Below are positions 16,581 to 24,669 of a DNA stretch of 63,276 bases, in pieces. Position 1 is the first letter of the stretch. Every line of letters begins with the position of its first letter. The stretch spans positions 1 to 63,276 of the forward strand of contig NZ_JAIHOM010000013.1 of assembly GCF_026130165.1 (NCBI RefSeq). The letters are read 5' to 3'. The notes beneath the pieces were generated by a model. That model was not told the DNA's origin, searched no databases, and saw only the letters and a program-made list of their open reading frames with translations. Source of the stretch: Spirulina subsalsa FACHB-351 (GTDB taxonomy: Bacteria; Cyanobacteriota; Cyanobacteriia; Cyanobacteriales; Spirulinaceae). Made by a program: the position numbers and the translations under genes.

Positions 16581-16673
16581 CCGAATGTTGCCCAAAATCT
16601 CCCACGTTAGCACCGGAGTAGACGGCTTGAGTCCCCATATTGTAGACTTCAAAAATTCCAGTTACTTTGAGAT

Positions 16674-17342
16674 ATGTCCCAATCTTACCCATACCAGCCC
16701 ATCCTGTTGCGCATCTTGCATGGTGGAATCGCTTTGTTAACAGTTTTAGCCTTAATTTCAGGCTTTTGGGTCTACAACACCTATGACCAACGTTGGGGTC
16801 GTTTCGCACTACCCAACCTCAGCGATATTCAGGGAATTCATGGCACGATTGCTCTGACATTACTATTGGTTTTACCGTTTTTTTCCCTTTATAGCTTGCG
16901 TCTCGGTTATCGTCGCCTCATACAACAACAATCTTGGAGTCAATTAAAACAGTTTGGCAAGCCAGTTTGGTGGATATCCCTACACCGTTTAATCAATACA
17001 TTTATGTTGCTAACCCTGACGTTTGCCGTAGTGACAGGTCGCATGATGAAAGAAGAATGGCTTCCGGCTGGAGAAACTGATCGTCCTTGGTATATAGCCC
17101 ATTTAGTCTCATGGCTTTGTGTCTTTATTGGTCTTACTTTTCACCTCCTACTAGGTGCTAAAGTTGGTGGATTTCCCTTGTTAATATCCATGTTTAACTG
17201 GAGCAAGCGAGAAGATGATCAACCTCGTTCTTGGTTAAAGAAGCTTAATCATAAACGCTCCAATGCACTATTAACAATGATTGAGATTATCGTAATTGGT
17301 GGAATTATCGCCGCCTTCATTTTACCTGTTTTTAATTTATAA
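16674..17342 (+). CDS. Cytochrome b/b561-like membrane protein
   Basis: A 222-residue protein with four or five membrane segments (GGIALLTVLALISGFWVY, TIALTLLLVLPFFSLYSL, LINTFMLLTLTFAVVTG, LVSWLCVFIGLTFHLLLG, MIEIIVIGGIIAAFILPVF). Histidines suited to binding two b-type hemes lie in the segments: H16 (ILHGG), H55 (GIHGT), H143-region (YIAHLVSW) and H157-region (LTFHLLLG). Such proteins transfer electrons across or within the membrane. It follows the AddB-like gene by 93 nt. Partner and electron donor are not visible. Confidence 0.75.
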   Translation: MSQSYPYQPILLRILHGGIALLTVLALISGFWVYNTYDQRWGRFALPNLSDIQGIHGTIALTLLLVLPFFSLYSLRLGYRRLIQQQSWSQLKQFGKPVWWISLHRLINTFMLLTLTFAVVTGRMMKEEWLPAGETDRPWYIAHLVSWLCVFIGLTFHLLLGAKVGGFPLLISMFNWSKREDDQPRSWLKKLNHKRSNALLTMIEIIVIGGIIAAFILPVFNL

Positions 17343-17350
17343 TGATCACT

Positions 17351-17758
17351 CTAATGTTTTAGATACTCTTCAATTAAAACTTTAGTATAACTATTTAAAG
17401 GATAGTCTAAAGCCTGCTCAGGACTCACCCAAGCCCACTCCTTAATCTCATCATTCGGCACAATCACATCACTTTCAGAAAAAGCGTAGTAATTCATCAT
17501 AATAAAATGGGCTTCCTGATGAAATTGGGGGTCTAAAATAGCCTCTTGACATAAAGCAAACCGGATATTTTTCAACTGCAAACCCACTTCCTCTTGAAAC
17601 TCTCGGATCAAAGCCTCTACTAAGCTTTCCCCCCAGTCTACTTTACCCCCCGGAACTCCCCATGTTCCTCGCCATTTCGTGGTTTTAACGATTAAAACTT
17701 GTTGATCGGATTTAACCACTAATGCCCCAACAGTTGTTAAGGGAAACGGTTTTTTCAT
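17351..17758 (-). CDS. Nudix hydrolase
   Basis: A 135-residue protein with a complete Nudix box: GKVDWGESLVEALIREFQEE followed by VGL, matching GX5EX7REUXEEXGU. Members hydrolyse nucleoside diphosphates linked to another group, for example oxidised nucleotides, ADP-ribose or NADH. Here the rest of the sequence (WRGTWGVPGG, FVMMNYYAF-type strand) gives no clear substrate. It converges with the cytochrome gene (9 nt apart) and is divergent from the permease gene. Confidence 0.93.
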   Translation of the reverse strand: MKKPFPLTTVGALVVKSDQQVLIVKTTKWRGTWGVPGGKVDWGESLVEALIREFQEEVGLQLKNIRFALCQEAILDPQFHQEAHFIMMNYYAFSESDVIVPNDEIKEWAWVSPEQALDYPLNSYTKVLIEEYLKH

Positions 17759-17943
17759 AATCTTCCTTCGCGAAACTCCATCCCCTTGTGGGTGGGGTTG
17801 TTGACGGATTAATACTACTCATATCAACCCTAACCCATTATAACTTAGGGTGTGGTACAATATCGACCTTGAATACAGCGACACCCCAACGACCAAATCT
17901 TCCCCTTAATTGGCTTCTGGTAGTTCTTATAAGACAAAAAACT

Positions 17944-19212
17944 ATGACTCAAGATCCCCATCTCGATCCGGAAACGGATCTATCAGTCACTCCTGATCCT
18001 ACAGCCTATCAATGGCGGTGGCGGGATATTATCTTGGGCTTACAAATGCTATTTGTGGCCTTTGGTGCGTTGGTCTTAGTGCCGATTCTCACGGGATTGG
18101 ATCCCAATGTGGCTCTTTTTACGGCCGGAGTGGGAACCTTGGTATTTCAACTGGTGACGGGGGGGAAAGTCCCGGTTTTTTTAGCCTCGTCCTTTGCCTT
18201 TATTGCACCAATTCAACTGGGGGTTGAACAATATGGCTTACCCCAAACTCTATCAGGATTAATGGCGGCTGGAGGGTTGTATTTAGTCCTCAGTTTGCTG
18301 ATTTTCTGGCGGGGGCCGGGGTTTTTATTGCGCTTACTGCCTCCTATTGTCACCGGACCAGTGATTATGGTGATTGGTCTGTCTTTGGCTCCCATTGCGG
18401 TTAATATGGCCTCTCAGGGGGGCGATCGCTATACGGAAACAATGGCCTTGGGAGTGTCAGGTGCTTCGTTGTTAGCCACTATGATCACAGCCTTATTTGC
18501 TCGGGGATGGTTACACCTAGTTCCCATTTTGGTGGGGATTGTCACCGGATATTTAGTGGCTTTACCCTTGGGGATGGTGGATTTTAGCCCCTTGGCTGAG
18601 GCCCCTTGGGTGGCGATGCCTCAGTTTACCTTTCCGGTGGTGCATGGGCCGGCGATTTTGTTTATTGTCCCTGTGGCGATCGCACCGGCCATTGAACATT
18701 TTGGTGATATCCTAGCCATCGGGGCAGTGGCGAAAAAAGAGTATTTTCGAGATCCCGGAGTCCATCGCACCCTTTTAGGAGATGGTATAGCCACCAGTTT
18801 AGCCGCCTTTTTCGGGGGACCGCCCAATACCACCTATTCTGAAGTCACCGGGGCCGTTGCCCTGACGAAAAGCTTTAATCCGGCTATTATGACCTGGGCC
18901 GCCTTATGTTCGGTTTTATTGGCCTTTGTGGGCAAATTAGGCGCGTTTTTAAGCACCATTCCCACCCCTGTGATGGGGGGAATTGTGGTGATTCTTTTTG
19001 GGACTATTGTGGTGATTGGGATTAATACCTTAGCTCAGTCGGGGCAGGATTTGTTAAAGTCCCGGAATGTGGTGATTATGGCGGTGATTTTAGTCTTAGG
19101 GGTTGGGGGATTAGCGGTGAAAACAGGCAATTTCGGCTTAGAAGGAATTGGTTTATCTGCCGTGTTGGGTGTGGTGTTGAATTTATTGATTCCCGAAGGG
19201 AATGGGGAATAG
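17944..19212 (+). CDS. uraA: NCS2-family uracil/xanthine permease
   Basis: A 422-residue protein counted from MTQDPHLDP (ATG at 17944); the 52 upstream codons do not look coding. It has about 12 to 14 membrane segments with NCS2 signatures: GKVPVFLASSFAFIAP, PVAIAPAIEHFGDI (conserved glutamate and histidine), the substrate-site FGGPPNTTYSEVTGAV and TIPTPVMGGIVVILFG. It is a proton-coupled nucleobase importer at the plasma membrane. The 422-residue size and the motif NTTYSE favour the uracil branch. The gene symbol is by similarity of motif, not proven. Confidence 0.88.
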   Translation: MTQDPHLDPETDLSVTPDPTAYQWRWRDIILGLQMLFVAFGALVLVPILTGLDPNVALFTAGVGTLVFQLVTGGKVPVFLASSFAFIAPIQLGVEQYGLPQTLSGLMAAGGLYLVLSLLIFWRGPGFLLRLLPPIVTGPVIMVIGLSLAPIAVNMASQGGDRYTETMALGVSGASLLATMITALFARGWLHLVPILVGIVTGYLVALPLGMVDFSPLAEAPWVAMPQFTFPVVHGPAILFIVPVAIAPAIEHFGDILAIGAVAKKEYFRDPGVHRTLLGDGIATSLAAFFGGPPNTTYSEVTGAVALTKSFNPAIMTWAALCSVLLAFVGKLGAFLSTIPTPVMGGIVVILFGTIVVIGINTLAQSGQDLLKSRNVVIMAVILVLGVGGLAVKTGNFGLEGIGLSAVLGVVLNLLIPEGNGE

Positions 19213-19264
19213 GGAACAATTGATAATTGATCATTATTCCCGACTCCCGATTAGACGGTTTACC

Positions 19265-19295
19265 GTTTACCCGCCCTTTACCCGCCCTTTACCTC
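19265..19295. repeat. TTTACCCGCCC 11-nt tandem repeat
   Basis: TTTACCCGCCC occurs twice in direct tandem (19266-19276 and 19277-19287), followed by a partial third unit and preceded by a partial one. It lies between the permease and the Crp-family gene. Confidence 0.5.
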
Positions 19296-19352
19296 CACCC
19301 CCTAGGCTAGAGGGGAAATGGTTTAACCTGTCCTCCTCTCCCCTACTTCCCT

Positions 19353-19982
19353 ATGTATTTAGTCCAATCCACCCATTCCCAAACGCCTCACCTCATTTCC
19401 CCGGAAGAACGGCGTCTTCACCTCTATCACCGGGGCGATCGCATTATTCTGAACAATCAGGGTCTATGGCAAGTCTACCGGGGTTATGTCCAACTGAGTA
19501 CCACCCAAATCAGTGGCGAGGAAATCATGTTAGGCTGGGCGCAACCCAACAGTTTTTTTGGTCAAGCCCTCAGTCGCCTCCAAGTCTGTGAAGCCCGGGC
19601 CCTCTGTGATGTCTATTTACGCTGGTTTTTCCTGCCCGAAATTGAGCAATCCCCCCACCTCGCTCAACTGGTGCTAAAGCAGTTAATCCAACGCCTCCGC
19701 CAAAGTGAAGCCTTACTGACCATTGCCGGACAACGACGGGTAGAAGAGCGTTTATACTATTTCTTAAAACTGCTCAAAGACGAACTCGGAGAAGCCACCC
19801 CCGAGGGTGTCACCCTCCCCATTCGTTTAACCCATCAGAACTTTGCCAACGCCCTCGGCACAACCCGCGTCACCATTACTCGACTGATGGGCAAACTACA
19901 AAAAGAAGGGCAAATCGGTTTTAATCGCGATCGCCATTTAGTCATCCACCAACCCGAATTTTTCGACAACACCCTGTTTTAA
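19353..19982 (+). CDS. Crp/Fnr-family transcriptional regulator
   Basis: A 209-residue protein. The N-terminal part is a short cNMP-type beta-roll without the typical phosphate-binding arginine cassette (DRIILNNQGLWQVYRGYVQLS, EEIMLGWAQPNSFFG), as in NtcA-like regulators. The C-terminal HTH is clear: LTHQNFANALGTTRVTITRLMGKLQKEGQIGF, matching the recognition-helix pattern of the Crp family. Ligand unknown. It sits 140 nt downstream of the permease gene and 65 nt upstream of the esterase gene. Confidence 0.88.
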   Translation: MYLVQSTHSQTPHLISPEERRLHLYHRGDRIILNNQGLWQVYRGYVQLSTTQISGEEIMLGWAQPNSFFGQALSRLQVCEARALCDVYLRWFFLPEIEQSPHLAQLVLKQLIQRLRQSEALLTIAGQRRVEERLYYFLKLLKDELGEATPEGVTLPIRLTHQNFANALGTTRVTITRLMGKLQKEGQIGFNRDRHLVIHQPEFFDNTLF

Positions 19983-20047
19983 CTCAAACCCCAAACGCTA
20001 CACTATCCTTAAGAAAACTTGTCCCTTTCGCTTAAGGAGTCCTGATT

Positions 20048-20656
20048 CTGTCTTTAGAAGCCTTATATCTCCCCCCCAGCAGTGGCAATCCCCCCAGCCA
20101 TCTCCTCATCGCCCTTCATGGCTGGGGAGCCAATGCCCATGACCTCGTTTCCCTCGCCGCCTTCCTCCATCTCCCCCACTATGGGATGTTCTTCCCCAAC
20201 GCCCCCTATGAACACCCTTACAGCCCCACAGGACGCTCTTGGTACGACCTAGAAGCAGAAGACTACACCGGACTCCCAGAAAGCCGTCAGCAGCTTCTAG
20301 ACTGGTTACAGGAAACCAGCCAAACCGCCCAAATCCCCCCCTCCCGCATCGTCCTCTGTGGCTTCTCCCAAGGGGGAGCCATGACCTTAGATGTCGGTTT
20401 AGCCCTACCCTGTGCCGCCCTTTGTAGCTTAAGCGGCTATCTCCACGCCCCTCCCCAAGCCACCCCACCCCTCCCCCCCGTCTTCATGGCCCACGGTCGT
20501 TTAGATCGAGTCGTCCCCATCCAACAAGCCCAACAAGCCCGCACCCTCCTCACCCAACTAGGTGTTAAACTCGACTACCATGAATTCAACATGGCCCACG
20601 AAATTCAACACCCAGTCATCCAAGCCCTTCAGCAGTTTTTAGATCGGGAAATTTGA
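20048..20656 (+). CDS. Alpha/beta hydrolase, phospholipase/carboxylesterase family, apparent CTG start
   Basis: The reading frame continues upstream of the first ATG (20186) without a stop back to 20036 and encodes a good family N-terminus: [10 protein letters not shown] then [15 protein letters not shown], with the oxyanion-hole HGWGAN. It would be 202 residues. The nucleophile is in [10 protein letters not shown], the acid in HGRLDRVVP and the histidine in NMAHEIQHP. No ATG, GTG or TTG exists in the right place. An AAGGAG site at 20034-20039 sits 8 nt before CTG 20048, which aligns with the usual initiator; ATT at 20045 is an alternative. The 3' end overlaps convergent trpD by 18 nt. Confidence 0.82.
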   Translation: MSLEALYLPPSSGNPPSHLLIALHGWGANAHDLVSLAAFLHLPHYGMFFPNAPYEHPYSPTGRSWYDLEAEDYTGLPESRQQLLDWLQETSQTAQIPPSRIVLCGFSQGGAMTLDVGLALPCAALCSLSGYLHAPPQATPPLPPVFMAHGRLDRVVPIQQAQQARTLLTQLGVKLDYHEFNMAHEIQHPVIQALQQFLDREI

Positions 20657-21706
20657 ACTCTCCAAAAACCGCACCAACTCCTGTAACTTCGACCAAGCGG
20701 CCCCACTGTGGAGGATATCCTTCGCCATCTCAATCCCTCGGCCATGATCTTCCCAAGGCACCACATCCCCCACTTGTAGGGCTAAAGACGCATTGAGTGC
20801 CACAACATCCTGCTGGGCCTGGGTCCCCTTCCCTTGAAGTAACTGGCTCAAAATTTGGGTATTGTCCGCCAATTCCCCCCCCTTCAGCCAACTTAACGGC
20901 GCATGGGTTAAACCGAGACTATGGGGGTTTAAACTGGTTCTATGGACTGCCCCATCCCGTAACAGGGCAATATCCGTTAAATCCCCTAATCCCGCCTCAT
21001 CCAGCTTTTCTCGACCATGTAACACCATCGCCTTCCCCACACCCAACTGATTCAAGGCTTCGGCCATTGTCGTGATAAATTGGCTACTAAACACCCCAAT
21101 CACTTGACCTGTCGGCTGTAACGGATTCACCAACGGTCCCAAAAGATTAAACACTGTCCGCACCTTAAGCGTTTTCCGCAACGGCACAACAGCCTTCATC
21201 GCCGGATGCCAGCCGGGGGCAAAAAGGAAAGTAATCCCCACCTCAGACAGCGCCGCTTGTACTTTTTCTGGGTGGGCAGCTAGATGAACCCCTAAGCCTT
21301 CGAGAACATCCGCCGATCCTACTTTACTCGAAGCCGAACGGTTGCCATGTTTCGCCACCTTCACCCCAGCCGCCGCACAGACAAAGGCCACCGCCGTGGA
21401 AATGTTAAAGGTTTGCGCCCCATCTCCCCCCGTGCCGCAGGTATCAATTACCGGAGTCTCATAGTTCAAGGTCCCTTGTTGTAAGGATTGGGATTTGAGG
21501 ACTTCGGCCATCCCGGCTAATTCGGAAGCTGAAACCCCTTTCATTTGCAGAGCGGCTAAAATAGCCCCAGAGAGAACAGGGGGAATGGCTTCCTCTAGCC
21601 ATCCGGTCATCAGTTGGGCGGCTTGATCTTGACTGAGAGATTGCCCATCTAGGAGTTGTTGCAGTAGACTTGACCAGTCGGTGGATGAGAGTTGTTCTGA
21701 TGTCAT
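20639..21706 (-). CDS. trpD: Anthranilate phosphoribosyltransferase
   Basis: A 355-residue protein with TrpD signatures: the PRPP-binding [38 protein letters not shown], and [13 protein letters not shown]. It transfers the phosphoribosyl group from PRPP to anthranilate, the second step of tryptophan synthesis. Length is normal and ATG start is clear. Not clustered with other trp genes, as is usual for cyanobacteria. Its last 18 nt overlap the convergent esterase gene. Confidence 0.97.
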   Translation of the reverse strand: MTSEQLSSTDWSSLLQQLLDGQSLSQDQAAQLMTGWLEEAIPPVLSGAILAALQMKGVSASELAGMAEVLKSQSLQQGTLNYETPVIDTCGTGGDGAQTFNISTAVAFVCAAAGVKVAKHGNRSASSKVGSADVLEGLGVHLAAHPEKVQAALSEVGITFLFAPGWHPAMKAVVPLRKTLKVRTVFNLLGPLVNPLQPTGQVIGVFSSQFITTMAEALNQLGVGKAMVLHGREKLDEAGLGDLTDIALLRDGAVHRTSLNPHSLGLTHAPLSWLKGGELADNTQILSQLLQGKGTQAQQDVVALNASLALQVGDVVPWEDHGRGIEMAKDILHSGAAWSKLQELVRFLESSNFPI

Positions 21707-21916
21707 GGTGGTTTATATTGAGATTTCCTTTCTCACCCTACTACAATCAATTCTCAAAATTCTAGACCTTGATGTTTGATGATCTACTCTGGGATGAACT
21801 GAGTGGGTCAAACTGTTACTTTTCCCAACGGATTATTCGATCAGGATGTCTCATTGATTCCCGACTAATCATTGCTCTGATGTAGCTTTTGCCATTTTTT
21901 TTTCAATTTTAAACTT

Positions 21917-22714
21917 ATGAATCTTAACTATTTTGATAGTCTGAGAGACGAGATATTTCAAGCCGTTGATGGGTATGATGCTAGCAGTAATCCTGTATTT
22001 CATCAAACCCTACAAGATAATTTTCCCGGCAGTTTGCCCATGAAAGATTATATTAATCAAACCCACATTAAACTCAAAAACTATGGGTTTGATACAGGGA
22101 AAACTATCGGCATGGTAGCAATTTGTCGGGATGAAATTACCGATATTTTAATGGATGAAGTTATTAAATATTGGGGGAAAACTTTTAATTGTTGCAGTTT
22201 GGCGGGCTTTGTTATGATGGGAAAAACAGGGTTAGCGGCGGCAACAGATCATACGCCCATTGTTGACGGAATTCGCCGTTTTACTTTTTATGCTATGCCC
22301 CATATTGCCATTTCTAAAAATGGAGAAATTGGCAAGGTTTATCGTTCGGGAATTGATAAAGCATCCCATGCTTGTGGGGCATTGGAAGCTATTGTTAAAG
22401 AGTTACAAGGGGGGTCTTTGCAATTAATGATGGATATGCAGGATATTGAGCAATCTATTATTCGTCAAAAAATTATTTCTGCTTTGCAATATGGGGAAAA
22501 ACCGAATCTCATTGAAATGACGAAGTTAGCCAGTCGGCTGATTTCAGAGGATGTGAAACAGTTATTAAGTTCGGTGGATAGTTCGGTGTTTAATTATGCG
22601 GTAATGACAGGGATTCAGATTCATGGTCCCTTAGATACCCATTGGATTTACCCTCAAGATTTCTATGTGGTGGGTGCTAATTTACCGGGAGGTCAGGAAT
22701 GTTTAGCTTTATAG
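21917..22714 (+). CDS. LCIB-like carbonic anhydrase (beta/theta-type)
   Basis: A 265-residue protein with LCIB-family motifs: VAICRDEITD (C70 and the R71-D72 dyad), SLAGFVMMGKTGLAAATDHTP (H112), RFTFYAMPHIAIS and HACGAL (C153). C70, H112 and C153 are candidates for the zinc ligands and R71-D72 for the catalytic dyad of LCIB-type enzymes, which interconvert CO2 and bicarbonate. LCIB is best known from the algal CO2-concentrating mechanism, and bacterial homologues exist. No signal peptide is seen, so it is cytoplasmic. It converges on the adenylate cyclase gene with a 6-nt overlap. Family call is from motif memory. Confidence 0.75.
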   Translation: MNLNYFDSLRDEIFQAVDGYDASSNPVFHQTLQDNFPGSLPMKDYINQTHIKLKNYGFDTGKTIGMVAICRDEITDILMDEVIKYWGKTFNCCSLAGFVMMGKTGLAAATDHTPIVDGIRRFTFYAMPHIAISKNGEIGKVYRSGIDKASHACGALEAIVKELQGGSLQLMMDMQDIEQSIIRQKIISALQYGEKPNLIEMTKLASRLISEDVKQLLSSVDSSVFNYAVMTGIQIHGPLDTHWIYPQDFYVVGANLPGGQECLAL

Positions 22715-24658
22715 TGTTTCCAAATCATTTCTTTTCCCCAACAGCCAATAGGTCATCATTTCCCCGCGTCCTTTAACTTCGACAGTCCCCCGTTGTTCAA
22801 ATTGATATTGATGTTTTAACTGTTGATAAAGGGTGTCCGTCACTTGTATTTTACCCGGTTCTCCCGAGGATTCCATGCGGGAGGCAATATTAACGGCATC
22901 TCCCCAAAGGTCGTAGATGAATTTTTTCACCCCGATGACTCCAGCAACGACGGGACCGCTATTGATGCCGATGCGGATTTGTAGGGATTCGTAGGGGGTG
23001 GAGAGTTGGGCGATCGCATTTTGCATCTCCAGCGCCATCTCAGCCACTGCCTGGGCGTGATCTGGTCGCGGTGTGGGGAGTCCTCCCACCACCATATAAG
23101 CATCGCCGATGGTTTTAATTTTCTCTAGGCCATATTGTTCACTGAGACTGTCAAAGCGAGAAAAGAGTTCATTCAGTAAATTTACCAGTTCAATGGGTTT
23201 AATCTGATAAGCAAGTTCCGTAAAACCGACTAAATCGGCAAAGAGGATGGTCACGTCATTGTAGGATTCTGCGATCGCCCCTGTATTGGTTTTTAATTGT
23301 TGGGCAATCCGACCCGGCAAGATATTCAACAACAACTTTTCCGATTGTTCCTGACTCTTTTTCAAGGCTAGATCAGTAATCTGCCGTTCTAGTTCTGCCC
23401 CCGCTCTCGCCGCAAAAATCCGTAACACTAACTCCCGAATGGGATCATCCTGCATGGGGTAAATATCTAACACTGCAATATGACCAATCACCTCCCCCCG
23501 AGAATCAATTAACGGTACCCCGGTATAACTTCTCGCTTCTAGGGTGGTCAAGTCCTCATCCTCGGGAAAACAAGCAATGACATGATCGGGGTAGCAAGTG
23601 GATTGTCCTTGCTGAATTACCTCTTGACAAGGAGTGCCTACGAGGTCATATTCTACATTCTCTACAAAATTTTCATGATGCCAAAAGGCCAAGGTTTGTA
23701 CACGAGTTTTGTTAGCATCGAGACATTTCGTAATAAATGTATAACGCACTTTCAGAATTTCGGCTAGGTAACGGACACAGGATTGAAAAAACTCAGTTCC
23801 CGTCTTAGCTGCCGTTCCTTCCACAATTAAGCTAAGGGCTGCTTCCCGTTTCTTTTGCTCACTAATATCCCGAATCACACAGAGGGCTTTTTCCTGAGAA
23901 ATGGCACAAAAGGATGTAAATAAATTTAACTTAATTTTTCCATAAACCACTGAACATTCGACATCATAACTGCTTTGGTGTTCTAACACTTTTTCTAAGG
24001 TAGATAAAATATCTAACTCATTACAATTAGGCAAAATATCTAAAATATTTGCTCCGCTTTTAGCCACGTCTTTTAAGCGTATTAAATCACTATTTGGAGT
24101 AGCTACTTTTTGACAATTGCCTTGGCGATCTAGAATTAACACTAATTCATTCATCGCGTTAAATAATGCCTGATTTTCTCGCTCAGATTGTTCTAGAGAT
24201 GCTTGAGTTTGCCGTAAATCATTAATCGTAGCTTCCAGTTCTGTATTACGAACTTCCAGATTTTTCTGAAGACCTTTAATCATCAGTTGAGACTGGACTC
24301 GTGCTAGGACTTCATCCAGTTGAAAAGGCTTGGTAATATAATCTACACCCCCTACAGCAAAGGCTTTTATTTTGTCTTCTGTACTATTCCCCGCGCTTAA
24401 AAAAATAATCGGAATAGAACGATATCGCGGGTCTTGTTTTAAGCTCTCACAGACCTCATAGCCCCCCATTTCAGGCATATTAATATCGAGAAGGACTAAA
24501 TCTGGGGGACTAAACTCAATAGCCGTCAAGGCTGACTTCCCATTAATAGCCTTTCGCACTTGATAGTTGTTGCGAGCTAAAAATTCTGATAAAAAGCGGA
24601 TATTTTCCACCTTATCATCGACAATTAAGATATCGGCTAGTTTTTCTGAATTTGGCAT
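22709..24658 (-). CDS. Response regulator with PAS, GAF and class III adenylate cyclase domain
   Basis: A 649-residue protein. A receiver domain (1-120, phosphoacceptor D58 in DLVLLDINMPE, ITKPF) is followed by a coiled coil, a PAS-like region (165-270), a GAF-like domain (275-425) and a class III cyclase domain (460-645). Metal aspartates are D475 (FADLVGF) and D519 (TIGDAYM). Substrate-selecting K515 and D583 (YDLWGD) and the transition-state pair N590/R594 indicate adenylate rather than guanylate cyclase. It lies 11 nt downstream of the ethylene-receptor-like hybrid kinase, which presumably phosphorylates it. Confidence 0.9.
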   Translation of the reverse strand: MPNSEKLADILIVDDKVENIRFLSEFLARNNYQVRKAINGKSALTAIEFSPPDLVLLDINMPEMGGYEVCESLKQDPRYRSIPIIFLSAGNSTEDKIKAFAVGGVDYITKPFQLDEVLARVQSQLMIKGLQKNLEVRNTELEATINDLRQTQASLEQSERENQALFNAMNELVLILDRQGNCQKVATPNSDLIRLKDVAKSGANILDILPNCNELDILSTLEKVLEHQSSYDVECSVVYGKIKLNLFTSFCAISQEKALCVIRDISEQKKREAALSLIVEGTAAKTGTEFFQSCVRYLAEILKVRYTFITKCLDANKTRVQTLAFWHHENFVENVEYDLVGTPCQEVIQQGQSTCYPDHVIACFPEDEDLTTLEARSYTGVPLIDSRGEVIGHIAVLDIYPMQDDPIRELVLRIFAARAGAELERQITDLALKKSQEQSEKLLLNILPGRIAQQLKTNTGAIAESYNDVTILFADLVGFTELAYQIKPIELVNLLNELFSRFDSLSEQYGLEKIKTIGDAYMVVGGLPTPRPDHAQAVAEMALEMQNAIAQLSTPYESLQIRIGINSGPVVAGVIGVKKFIYDLWGDAVNIASRMESSGEPGKIQVTDTLYQQLKHQYQFEQRGTVEVKGRGEMMTYWLLGKRNDLETL

Positions 24659-24669
24659 ATTTCTAAGAA

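Noticed and set aside
17774-17798. Small GC-rich hairpin upstream of the Nudix gene
   Set aside because: Stem is short and lacks terminator or element features.
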